Of a DNA stretch of 64,000 nt, positions 44,479 to 52,579 are shown one piece after another. The DNA lies in assembly GCA_965224205.1 (NCBI GenBank), contig CBDCYN010000032.1, positions 124,001-188,000 of the forward strand, in the 5' to 3' direction. A program made the position numbers and the translations under genes. Source of the DNA: CBDCYN01 sp965224205. Its GTDB lineage: Bacteria > Planctomycetota > Phycisphaerae > Phycisphaerales > Phycisphaeraceae. The notes beneath the pieces are model-generated. The model searched no databases and had not been told where the DNA came from. It saw only the letters and a list, made by a program, of their open reading frames with translations. Position 1 is the stretch's first letter; the number at the start of each line of letters is the position of its first letter.

Positions 44479-46260
44479 ATGCCCCTACGGACCCATCATT
44501 GCGGCCAGCTGCGGAGTACGGAGATCGACCAGGAGGTGAGCCTGGTCGGCTGGGTCAACAACTACCGCGACCATGGTGGGGTCATCTTTATTGACCTGCG
44601 CGACCGTGAGGGTGTGACCCAGATCGTGTTCCACCCCCAGCAGGCCGACGCCCACCGCCTCGCCGACACGCTCCGCCACGAAGACGTGGTGCGGATCGAG
44701 GGCACCTGTGTCGCTCGTGAGCAGGGTATGGCCAACCCGAAGCTGGCGACGGGCGATATCGAGGTCTCCGCCACCGGGGTGACTATCCTCAACAAAGCCG
44801 AGACCCCGCCGTTCACCCCCGACGACGCGGCGAAGGTGCACGAGGAGACCCGCCTCAAGTACCGGTACATCGACCTGCGTCAGCCACGCATGCAGAACAT
44901 CCTCAAGACCCGCCATAAGGTCACCAAGATCATGCGTGACTACTTCGATGAGCACGGGTTCTACGAGGTCGAGACCCCGTTCTTGTGCAAGTCGACGCCG
45001 GAGGGGGCGAGGGACTTTTTAGTGCCCAGCCGGCTCCAACCCGGGGAGTTCTACGCCCTGCCCCAGAGCCCGCAACTATTCAAGCAGATCCTCATGGTCG
45101 GTGGGATCGAGCGGTACGTGCAGATTGTGCGCTGCTTCCGCGATGAGGACCCCCGCGCCGACCGGCAGGCGGAGTTCACCCAGCTCGACCTGGAGATGAG
45201 CTTCGTTGATCAAGACGACGTGATGGATATGGTCGAGGGGCTCATGCGGCGGCTGTGGAAGGAGGTCCTCGACATCGACGTCCCGTCGATCCAGAAGATG
45301 GCCTACGCCGAAGCGATGGACCGCTTTGGCTCCGACCGGCCGGACATGCGGTTCGAGATGGAGCTGGTCGATATCGGCGACCTGGCCGCGAAGACCGACT
45401 TCGGGGTATTCAAAGGTGCATTGGACAACGGAGGGATCGTTAAGGCGATCCGCGTGCCCGGGGGCGGGGCGATGACGCGTAAGCAAACCGACGGCCTGGC
45501 TGAGTGGTCCAAAGGCTTCGGCGCTAAAGGCCTGGCGGTGACCAAGGTCGCAGCCGGTGGCGGGCTTGAGGGGGGAATCGCGAAATTTATGGCCCCGATC
45601 GCGGATGATGTAGTCAAGCGCATGGGGGCGAACGAGGGCGATTTGCTGTGCTTCGCGGCCGATACCTCGAAGGTCGTGCACCGCGTCCTCGGCGAGCTTC
45701 GCGTCAAGCTCGCTCATGAGCGCGGGATGATCGCGGATAACGACTGGCGTTGGCTGTGGATCGTGGATTTCCCCGCGTTCGGGTGGGACGACGAGCAGCG
45801 CCGCTGGGATAGCCTCCATCACCCGTTTACCTCACCTCGGGCCGAAGACGTCGAAAAACTCGAAACCGACCCCGGGGCGGTGTTGTCGCAGGCGTATGAC
45901 CTGGTGCTCAACGGCTCGGAACTGGGCGGCGGGTCGATCCGTATCCACAGCACCCAGGTGCAGTCGAAGGTGTTCGAGCTTTTGGGGATCGACGAGGCGT
46001 CGGCGAGGGTGAAGTTCGGGTTCCTGCTCGATGCGCTGAAGTTCGGCTGCCCGCCGCACGGGGGGATCGCCCTGGGCCTCGACCGGGTGGTGATGCACCT
46101 GGTGGGCACGACCAACATCCGCGACGTGATCGCCTTCCCCAAGACCCAAAACGGGGCTGACCTGATGACCCAGGCCCCCTCCCCGGTCGACGACGCCCAG
46201 CTCAAAGAGCTGCATCTAAGGACGGCAAAGCTCGACCTGGCTGCCATCTCGAGTGCTTGA
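44479..46260 (+). CDS. aspS: Aspartyl-tRNA synthetase
   Basis: The 593-residue class II enzyme is bacterial-type AspRS. It has the N-terminal OB anticodon-binding domain (VSLVGWVNNYRDHGGVIFID), motif 1 with FLCKSTPEGARDFLVPSR, motif 2 with IVRCFRDEDPRADRQ-EFTQLD, a GAD insertion (about residues 285-420) and motif 3 GIALGLDRVVMHLVG. It lies divergent from iscR with about 160 bp between. GluQ in the same window acts on the tRNA it charges. Whether it is discriminating cannot be judged from sequence alone. Confidence 0.95.
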   Translation: MPLRTHHCGQLRSTEIDQEVSLVGWVNNYRDHGGVIFIDLRDREGVTQIVFHPQQADAHRLADTLRHEDVVRIEGTCVAREQGMANPKLATGDIEVSATGVTILNKAETPPFTPDDAAKVHEETRLKYRYIDLRQPRMQNILKTRHKVTKIMRDYFDEHGFYEVETPFLCKSTPEGARDFLVPSRLQPGEFYALPQSPQLFKQILMVGGIERYVQIVRCFRDEDPRADRQAEFTQLDLEMSFVDQDDVMDMVEGLMRRLWKEVLDIDVPSIQKMAYAEAMDRFGSDRPDMRFEMELVDIGDLAAKTDFGVFKGALDNGGIVKAIRVPGGGAMTRKQTDGLAEWSKGFGAKGLAVTKVAAGGGLEGGIAKFMAPIADDVVKRMGANEGDLLCFAADTSKVVHRVLGELRVKLAHERGMIADNDWRWLWIVDFPAFGWDDEQRRWDSLHHPFTSPRAEDVEKLETDPGAVLSQAYDLVLNGSELGGGSIRIHSTQVQSKVFELLGIDEASARVKFGFLLDALKFGCPPHGGIALGLDRVVMHLVGTTNIRDVIAFPKTQNGADLMTQAPSPVDDAQLKELHLRTAKLDLAAISSA

Positions 46261-46350
46261 AGATGTTCAACGGTTCTCACCCGCGCCGCGGGGAACCGAT
46301 GGCAAAATACGGGTACTGCGTCAGTCTTAACTCTTTAGGTAGGCCTGATA

Positions 46351-46384
46351 GCGAGCCACGACCGTGAGGGAGCGGTTTTTTTGT
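46351..46384 (+). repeat. R2 copy with T-run after aspS, terminator-like
   Basis: The sequence gcgagccacgaccgtgaggg then agcggttttttt is an R2 copy. An ACCG/CGGT stem followed by seven T suggests it terminates the aspS transcript, though the stem is only four to five pairs. The next 90 bp to the IS630 element are AT-rich and hold nothing recognisable. Confidence 0.45.
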
Positions 46385-46542
46385 CAACTCACGGGGTGAA
46401 ATGAGGGGCTATAGAATGATTAATTTTTGGGTACAATCAACGATAAAAGTAAGTATTTACAAGCAAATTTACTTCTAGAGCGCTTGGCGTAATTAATCGC
46501 CGCTGGCCGATAAGAGAGATTTCTGGCAAGGAGGCCAAGGTC

Positions 46543-46878
46543 ATGGCGTATTCGATGGATCTACGTAAGCGGGTGGTATGGGCCGCCGAGTCGGGTCAGA
46601 CGATCACGGGGGTATCACGACAGTTTCGGGTGGCGAGGTCGACGGTTCGCGACTGGTGTGATCGGCACCGCCGGGGCGTGTTGACGCCGGGGGTGCCGGG
46701 GCCCAAGGGGTCGGTCAAGCTTACGGCGGCCGATGAGCAACGGATGCGTGAGGCGGTGGCGGCCAAGCCGGGGATCACGGCCAAGCAGTTGAGGGCGATG
46801 CTGAACCTGGGCGTCGTGGAATCGACGGTGTGCCGGGCGTTGAAGCGGCTGGGGCTGTCGCTCAAAAGAAGTCGCTGA
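46543..46878 (+). CDS. IS630 transposase ORF A (copy 2)
   Basis: A 111-residue helix-turn-helix protein, MAYSMDLRKRVVWAAESGQT followed by FRVARSTVRDWCDRHRRG. A strong aaggagg ribosome site lies 10 bases upstream. It ends at TGA shortly after ctcaaaagaag (46861-46871), where a -1 slip would join ORF B. Confidence 0.87.
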   Translation: MAYSMDLRKRVVWAAESGQTITGVSRQFRVARSTVRDWCDRHRRGVLTPGVPGPKGSVKLTAADEQRMREAVAAKPGITAKQLRAMLNLGVVESTVCRALKRLGLSLKRSR

Positions 46879-47477
46879 TCGCCGCCGAGCAAGATCGCCC
46901 CGACGTGGCCCAACGCCGCCACAACTTCACGATCGCCCGGCGGTTCGTGGACCCGGCCCATCTGGTTTTCCTCGACGAATCTGGGGCCAAGACGGATATG
47001 ACCCGGCTGTATGGCTGGTCGCCGATCGGGCAGCGTTGCGTGGACCGCACCCCGCACGGCCGCTGGAAGACGCTCACGATGCTCAGCGCGATCCGGCTCG
47101 ACGGGGTGATCCAAGGTGCGACGGTCGTGGTCGATGGCCCGATGAACTCGGCGACGTTCCTGGCCTACACCCAGCAGTTCTTGGCCCCGTCGTTGCGCCC
47201 GGGTGACGTGGTCGTGATGGACAATCTCTCGAGTCACCAAGCCGCCGCGGTGCGCGAAGCGATCGAGGCCGTCGACGCCGACCTGGGGTACCTGCCCCCG
47301 TACAGCCCGGACCTGAACCCGATCGAGAAGCTGTGGAGCAAGGTCAAGGCGTGGCTACGCCGCGTCGCCGCCAAGACCTTCGGCACGCTCCAAGACGCCA
47401 TCGCCGATGCCCTGACAGACGTCACGCCCACCGAGTGCCAAAACTACTTCACCTCTTGCGGATATGGCGATTATTGA
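46830..47477 (+). CDS. IS630 transposase ORF B, DDE domain (copy 2)
   Basis: It carries catalytic Asp in LVFLDESGAKTDM, Asp in VVVMDNLSSHQA and Glu in YSPDLNPIEKLWSKVKAW. The likely product is an AB fusion of 311 residues through a -1 shift at 46864-46868. The frame is intact. The slip run is A4G here and A5G in copy 1. Confidence 0.87.
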   Translation: MPGVEAAGAVAQKKSLIAAEQDRPDVAQRRHNFTIARRFVDPAHLVFLDESGAKTDMTRLYGWSPIGQRCVDRTPHGRWKTLTMLSAIRLDGVIQGATVVVDGPMNSATFLAYTQQFLAPSLRPGDVVVMDNLSSHQAAAVREAIEAVDADLGYLPPYSPDLNPIEKLWSKVKAWLRRVAAKTFGTLQDAIADALTDVTPTECQNYFTSCGYGDY

Positions 47478-47532
47478 CGCAAAACGCTCTAAAAATCTTC
47501 TTTTCGATGAATTATGGAACCGTCCTGATTAC

Positions 47533-47562
47533 GAACCCGCTGCCTCACGGCTGCGGCTCGCT
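47533..47562 (-). repeat. Dispersed repeat R2, copy after the sigma-factor operon
   Basis: On the minus strand this reads gcgagccgcagccgtgaggc then agcgggttcg. It lies about 55 bp after the stop of the 170-residue gene in the sense direction, and close to the right end of IS630 copy 2. Confidence 0.55.
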
Positions 47563-47615
47563 GAACGGCCTACTCGAATTGTCAACTCTGACAGAGCACC
47601 AGGCAGTCACAGGAC

Positions 47616-48128
47616 CTAACCTGTTTTGTTGAGTTTCGCTAGGGTTTCTTTGAGTAACCCCTGGATCGCCGCGCCGGCCCAAGGCTGATCTATCGCCCAC
47701 GTGAGCCCGCGTCGAAGGCTTGTGTCGTCTAGCGTGGTTAGCCGGTGGTCATGCCGCAACCACGCGACCGCTAAGACCGTGTAGTAGAGCATAAACGAGA
47801 CCGGCTCGGGCAGCAGCGGGTCGGGGTGATCACGGACCCGCTTGGCGAACGTCTTGACCCACTCGAGCAGTTCGACCGGCGGGGTGGGGTGGTGGAAAAG
47901 ATCGCGCAGCGTCTGGATCTTCGGTTCAACACTCTCGGCCACGGATCGGATCTTATCGGCCTCGATCTCGACCAACACGGGCAGGTCATCCTCCAGCGCC
48001 GCCGACAGCTGGCAGTCTAGGACCTCAGCCAATTCCTCGTCACACCACTTCGGATCGGCATCGGAGGATAGATCGATGATCTGCGACAGCAGGTAGGGCG
48101 ACGTGTTGGTCAGATCGGGTTTAGTCAT
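47616..48128 (-). CDS. Uncharacterised protein co-transcribed with ECF sigma factor
   Basis: The 170-residue, mostly helical and acidic protein has no motif I recognise. Segments such as LEWVKTFAKRVRDHPDPLLP and YYTVLAVAWLRHDHRLTTLD are probably helical. It lies 9 bp after the ECF sigma gene in the same direction, so it may be an anti-sigma or other partner, but it has no transmembrane helix and no zinc motif. Function unknown. Confidence 0.65.
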   Translation of the reverse strand: MTKPDLTNTSPYLLSQIIDLSSDADPKWCDEELAEVLDCQLSAALEDDLPVLVEIEADKIRSVAESVEPKIQTLRDLFHHPTPPVELLEWVKTFAKRVRDHPDPLLPEPVSFMLYYTVLAVAWLRHDHRLTTLDDTSLRRGLTWAIDQPWAGAAIQGLLKETLAKLNKTG

Positions 48129-48137
48129 GCTAAAGCA

Positions 48138-48947
48138 CTAACTCTTCGGGGTCGACAGGGTGTCAGGGGTCAACCCCCCGCCCTTGGACTCGGCGAGGAT
48201 CCGCTTGAGATCGGTCAGCTCTTCTTCCACCTGGTCCTCGTCGACGACGTACTCTTTAACCACCGCACGGAGGATCCGGTCAAACATCCGCTTGCCGGTG
48301 ACCAGCAGGTTCGACGCTTGCACCGGCGATTTGAGGCCGCAACGCTTGAAAAGCTCCTGGTACGATGGGGTCGCTTGGCCGTCGAGGATCGGCCGAAGCA
48401 GACGGAACTCAAAGACCTCCCACACGTCCTGGCGACCCGACGATTGGCACTTGAGCGACATGCGCCCCAGGGCCTGGTCGATCACCCCCCGCGCCCATTC
48501 GACGTCAAATACCCGACTGGTGTCATCTTCCCCCGACCGTGACGCGGTGGGCTCGGGCACCTCCGCGAGGTCCATCTGCGCCCCGAGGCGGCGTTTCTGG
48601 ATCGCGTCGGCCCGGCGGTGTTTGCTGATGTACCAATCCATCGCGTTGAGCAAAAAGGTGCGGAACTTGCCCTTCTCCTGCTCGACCTTGACGATCAGCT
48701 TTTTCTCAAGGATCTCGCTAGCGATAAACCCCTGGATGAAGTCGTCGACAAGGTCGGGGCGGATGCCCTTGCGGCGGATCAGGTGCGACCGGATAGCCGG
48801 CAGGTAGTTCTGGAGCAGCTCCCCGAGGGCTTGACGCTTCACCGACGACAACACGTGCCGCGCACGGGCGACCAGTGACCATTTCGTCGCCGGGAAAGGG
48901 GCGTAAGCGCCGTGTCGATTCTCTGCTGCCACGAATGGATCCTTCAC
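48138..48947 (-). CDS. Planctomycete-type ECF RNA polymerase sigma factor
   Basis: The 269-residue product shows the sigma2 region (QALGELLQNYLPAIRSHLIR, then DLVDDFIQGFIASEILEKKL and EQEKGKFRTFLLNAMDWYIS) and a longer, modified C-terminal region, as in planctomycete ECF sigma factors linked to Ser/Thr kinases. The typical DFTQGFF..LE...REKGRFR pattern is conserved in altered form. It is divergent from a WD40 Ser/Thr kinase, which fits kinase-controlled sigma activity. An R1 repeat ends 24 bp before its start codon in the same orientation. Confidence 0.8.
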   Translation of the reverse strand: MKDPFVAAENRHGAYAPFPATKWSLVARARHVLSSVKRQALGELLQNYLPAIRSHLIRRKGIRPDLVDDFIQGFIASEILEKKLIVKVEQEKGKFRTFLLNAMDWYISKHRRADAIQKRRLGAQMDLAEVPEPTASRSGEDDTSRVFDVEWARGVIDQALGRMSLKCQSSGRQDVWEVFEFRLLRPILDGQATPSYQELFKRCGLKSPVQASNLLVTGKRMFDRILRAVVKEYVVDEDQVEEELTDLKRILAESKGGGLTPDTLSTPKS

Positions 48948-48970
48948 CCTGGTTGACCGGGGCCCTCTAT

Positions 48971-49004
48971 AGTATACGCATCGCGTCTGAAAGTACCGCG
49001 TCGG
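48971..49004 (-). repeat. Dispersed repeat R1, partial copy E
   Basis: On the minus strand it reads cgacgcggtactttcagacg cgatgcgtatact, the 3' third of R1. It ends 24 bp upstream of the ECF sigma start codon. The TATACT at its tip could serve as a -10 box. Confidence 0.5.
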
Positions 49005-49209
49005 CGAGCCTGTTGCCCTCGGAACGAGGTCGTTCTGTGTAAGGTACGGAAGGGGGAGGCGGTCTCAATACCGAGCCCCTCAGCGGTGGGCGGCCAGACC
49101 GATACAAGAGCGTTTCTTGTCCGATCATAGCGTGCGCCTGTGCCAAGGAATTCACTTGCTAACGCGCGCAGCTCACGGAAAATGTGTGTTTAGAAGCCTA
49201 TGAATCCAC

Positions 49210-49260
49210 CCCACGTTTTGGTGGCGGAGCATCTATAATATGTTAATCGTCAGGAGGTAA
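49210..49260 (+). promoter_or_regulatory. Candidate promoter upstream of the kinase gene
   Basis: A perfect TATAAT lies at 49234-49239 in an AT-rich patch; no good -35 hexamer is seen at the right spacing. A strong aggagg follows at 49252-49257 but no sensible frame uses it. The 486-bp spacer 48948-49433 otherwise holds only the R1 copy. Confidence 0.3.
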
Positions 49261-49433
49261 CTACAGAGCGAGCGTGGGATCGTTGATCTCATGTTTCGTT
49301 CGTGGTGCCTGACGATGGCTTCGGCTTCCCGCCCGACTTAGCCCACGCCCGGGACATAGGGCTAAATAACGGTGTTTGATCGGTCAAAGTTTCGTGCCCC
49401 GTAAAAGGTCAAAACGACAAGCCCCCCTATCGG

Positions 49434-52400
49434 ATGGTTGACAAAGCTTTAAATCCCGGCCGCGTGTCTATCCCGATGAGCTCGGTCGACGGGCGGGAAT
49501 CGGTCGAAGTGCGTGTGACGGTACCCAAGATCGAGGGGTACCGGATCCTGGGCCAGCTCGGGCAGGGGGGGATGGGCACGGTGTGGCGGGCGATGCAGCT
49601 GGGCACGCGGCGCGAGGTGGCGTTGAAGCTCATGGGCGACCTGGTCCCCGAGTCGCAGCAGGACCGCGCCCGGTTCCAGCGCGAGGTGGAGCTGTCGGCG
49701 CGGCTCGATCACCCCAACATCGCCAGGGTCTACGATTCAGGCGTCGACCGGGGGGTGTACTTCTACACCATGCAGCTGATCGACGGCGACGACCTCGATC
49801 AATACGTCGAGCAGCACAACCTGTCGCGACGCGAGATCTTCCGCCTCATAGGCACGGTCTGCCGAGCGGTTCAGCACGCCCATCAGCACGGGGTGCTCCA
49901 CCGTGACCTCAAGCCATCGAACATCCTCGTAACCGCCGACGGCCAGCCGTTCGTGCTCGACTTCGGCCTCGCCAAGGAGCTGTGGGACAAGGAACAGAAG
50001 TTCATGATCTCGCGGCAGGGCTCGATGGCCGGGACCCTGGCCTTCATGCCCCCCGAACAGGTCGCCGGGGATACCAAGTGGGTCGATACCCGGGCCGACG
50101 TCTACGCCCTGGGGGTGATCCTTTATCACCTGGTGACCGGCCAGTACCCCCACGACCTGTCGGGGCCGATCAAAGATGTCTCCAAGCAGATCGTCGAAGA
50201 AGAGGTCCGCAAGCCGTCTAGCCTCTGCCCCACGGTCGATGCCGATCTCGAGGCGCTTCTCCTCAAAGCACTGGCCAAGGACCCTACCGACCGGTACGCC
50301 TCGGTCGGGGAGCTAGCTCAAGACCTCGAACGCTACCTCGCCGGCGAGCCCCTCCAGGCGCGGCCCCCGACCTTCGGCTATCTGTTACGCAAGCAGGTCC
50401 GCAAGCACCGGATCCCGATCGCGATCACCGCCGCGATCGTCGTCGGCGTGTTCGCGATGATCAGCGTCGGGTACGTCCGCGAGCGGGACCTGCGTGAACG
50501 CGCCCAGCAAGAACTCGAGGCCAAGCGGGTCGCCCTCTACTTTAATCAGATCGCACTGGCCGATGCCTATGCCCCAGCCCATATCGAGACCGCGGCTGAT
50601 ATCCTCGATCACTGCCAGCCGGATCTACGGCGCTGGGAGTGGTATTACCTCAAGGGGCTCATCGATCAATCTCTTAAGACCCAGACGCTCCACCACGCCG
50701 CGGTGGTGTCGGTGGCGGTCGCAGGTGACAAGCCCTACGCCGCCTCGGCCGACGCCAGCACCATCCAGCTGTGGAACCTCGATTCGCACCAGGCCCAGCT
50801 CACAATCCAGCGGCAAGAGGACGAACCCCGCGCCGTGGCGTTTGACCCCAATTGCGACCTCGCAGCAACGATCGACCGGCACACCGTGCGGCTTTGGGAT
50901 CTTACCACCGGTCAGGCCACCACGACGATACAGCGCCAGGGCCACTCGCCGCGGACTCTGGCGTTCGCCTCAAGGTCGCCGATGCTGGCCTCGGCGGACC
51001 CTAAACAGATCGTGCTCTGGGACATCGGCTCGGGCCAGGGGGTTAAGGACCTCACCGGCCATGACGCCAACATAACCACCGTGGCTTTTAGCGACGACGA
51101 CCGTTACGTGGCCGCGGCGGGCTGGACCCATTCCGCGGGGGTCTTCCGCAAACAAATGGGTGTGGTAGCGGTCTGGGACACCGATACCGGCGACCTGGTC
51201 CTGCGAGACGAGGGCCTCGACGCGCCCGTCGATGCGCTGGCGTTCAGCCCCGACCACCGGCTGGCCTGCGGGACACGCCAGACGATCACGGTCTGGGACG
51301 TCGATTCGAAAGATCAACTCACCAACATCCGCGGCGCCGGGTTCGCGCTGCGGTTTAGCCCCGACAACCGGCTTCTGGCGTCATCGGGCCAGCGGTCGAC
51401 CATCACGGTGCGGGACGCTCAGACCTTCACCGTGGTCAAATCCCTGCGCGGCCACAACGGCCCGGTGCATTGCCTGGCGTTCGCTCCCGACGGTGACCTA
51501 CTCCTGTCCGGCAGCTGGGATGAGACCATCCGGCTGTGGGACCCCACCGCCCGCCCGGATCATTTGTCACTGGGCCCGTCTCAATCGGTCACCCTGGGCC
51601 CCGAGGGACGCTGGGTGGTGGGCAACAGTATCCGCCAAGGGGGCGGGCTATTCCTGTGGCAAACGCATCCCTACTGGCAGCAGCGGCCCGTCGCGCACCG
51701 CGGTGAGACCCTAACCTCCGCGGTGTTCAGCGGCGACGCCCGGCATCTGCTAACGGTCACCGGGTCGCTGACGCTCTGGGACCTCAGCAGCGCCGCGGCG
51801 CGGTGGTCGGTGTCGGGGGACCTCCTCTCGCCGGTGTTCAGCGCCGATGGCCGGCTCGTCGCCGCCGCCGACGCCTCGGGGATCCGGGTCTGGGACACCG
51901 ATTCGGGACAAGAAGCCCTCACCCTGCATGGGCCCCACGACCGGGTTCGGTCGGTCGCGATCCACCCCGGCAACCAGACCCTCGCCTCGGGCGGCGATGA
52001 TTCGGTGATCCGCTTCTGGGACCTGCTTACGGGTCGGGTCACCCGTGAGATCCCTTGGTCGACCTCGAGGCGAACGGTGGTCTCCAAGCTGTTGTTCAAC
52101 GCAGACGGCAGCCGGTTGTTCGCCCAGGACATGCACGGCGAGCTGAAGATGTGGGACACCGGTTTCGGCAGCGAGGTCGGGTCCGACCCGCTCGACGAGA
52201 TCGTCCATACCTGGGCGTTGAGCCCCGATGGGGCCGTCCTCGCCGAAGGGGGGTACAAAGGGATCCGCCTGGTCGACACCCGCACCGGTCAGCAGATCCA
52301 GAAGATGCGTGGCCACACCGAGTTTGTCGAGGCCCTGGCGTTCAGCCCCGACGGGCAGCGCCTGGCCTCGGGCGGCGACGACAAGACCATCATCCTCTGG

Positions 52401-52556
52401 GACCCCGCGACCGGGACCGAGATCCTCACGCTCCGCGGCCACAAGGCGGGCGTGACCGGCCTGGTCTTCAGCGACGACGGGCAACGCCTCACGTCGATCA
52501 GTCAAGAAGAGGGCGTGATCCGCGTGTGGCTAGCCCGGGAACAACCGCTACCCTAG
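49434..52556 (+). CDS. Ser/Thr protein kinase with WD40 propellers, membrane-spanning
   Basis: The 1040-residue protein has an N-terminal eukaryotic-like kinase (about residues 32-295): GQGGMGTVWRA, VALKLMGD with the ATP lysine, HRDLKPSNILV, DFGLAKEL and GTLAFMPPEQ. One transmembrane helix follows (about 323-342, IPIAITAAIVVGVFAMISVG), a short helical region, and about 14 WD40 blades with repeated WD.(x)TG endings such as LWDLTTGQA, VWDTDTGDL and LWDPATGTE, enough for two seven-blade propellers outside the membrane. It probably senses a ligand or partner and phosphorylates a target such as the divergent sigma factor. The TPR-CHAT gene follows 23 bp later. Confidence 0.92.
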   Translation: MVDKALNPGRVSIPMSSVDGRESVEVRVTVPKIEGYRILGQLGQGGMGTVWRAMQLGTRREVALKLMGDLVPESQQDRARFQREVELSARLDHPNIARVYDSGVDRGVYFYTMQLIDGDDLDQYVEQHNLSRREIFRLIGTVCRAVQHAHQHGVLHRDLKPSNILVTADGQPFVLDFGLAKELWDKEQKFMISRQGSMAGTLAFMPPEQVAGDTKWVDTRADVYALGVILYHLVTGQYPHDLSGPIKDVSKQIVEEEVRKPSSLCPTVDADLEALLLKALAKDPTDRYASVGELAQDLERYLAGEPLQARPPTFGYLLRKQVRKHRIPIAITAAIVVGVFAMISVGYVRERDLRERAQQELEAKRVALYFNQIALADAYAPAHIETAADILDHCQPDLRRWEWYYLKGLIDQSLKTQTLHHAAVVSVAVAGDKPYAASADASTIQLWNLDSHQAQLTIQRQEDEPRAVAFDPNCDLAATIDRHTVRLWDLTTGQATTTIQRQGHSPRTLAFASRSPMLASADPKQIVLWDIGSGQGVKDLTGHDANITTVAFSDDDRYVAAAGWTHSAGVFRKQMGVVAVWDTDTGDLVLRDEGLDAPVDALAFSPDHRLACGTRQTITVWDVDSKDQLTNIRGAGFALRFSPDNRLLASSGQRSTITVRDAQTFTVVKSLRGHNGPVHCLAFAPDGDLLLSGSWDETIRLWDPTARPDHLSLGPSQSVTLGPEGRWVVGNSIRQGGGLFLWQTHPYWQQRPVAHRGETLTSAVFSGDARHLLTVTGSLTLWDLSSAAARWSVSGDLLSPVFSADGRLVAAADASGIRVWDTDSGQEALTLHGPHDRVRSVAIHPGNQTLASGGDDSVIRFWDLLTGRVTREIPWSTSRRTVVSKLLFNADGSRLFAQDMHGELKMWDTGFGSEVGSDPLDEIVHTWALSPDGAVLAEGGYKGIRLVDTRTGQQIQKMRGHTEFVEALAFSPDGQRLASGGDDKTIILWDPATGTEILTLRGHKAGVTGLVFSDDGQRLTSISQEEGVIRVWLAREQPLP

Positions 52557-52579
52557 AGTGGTTGAGGATCGAGGACCCC

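Larger units (their letters stand above)
46478..47489 (+). mobile_element. IS630-family insertion sequence, copy 2
   Basis: A 1012-bp element flanked by TA (46476-46477 and 47490-47491). The terminal inverted repeats agree at about 20 of 24 positions: gagcgcttggcgtaattaat at the left and gagcgttttgcgtcaataat from the right on the other strand. It is exactly the length of copy 1 but clearly diverged (ORF B roughly 80 percent identical by eye), so the two arrived separately or long ago. Confidence 0.88.

Noticed and set aside
52055..52579. Extension of the TPR-CHAT frame into the kinase gene
   Set aside because: The overlapping part is Arg/Pro-rich antiframe of WD40 sequence; a signal peptide starts after 52580.
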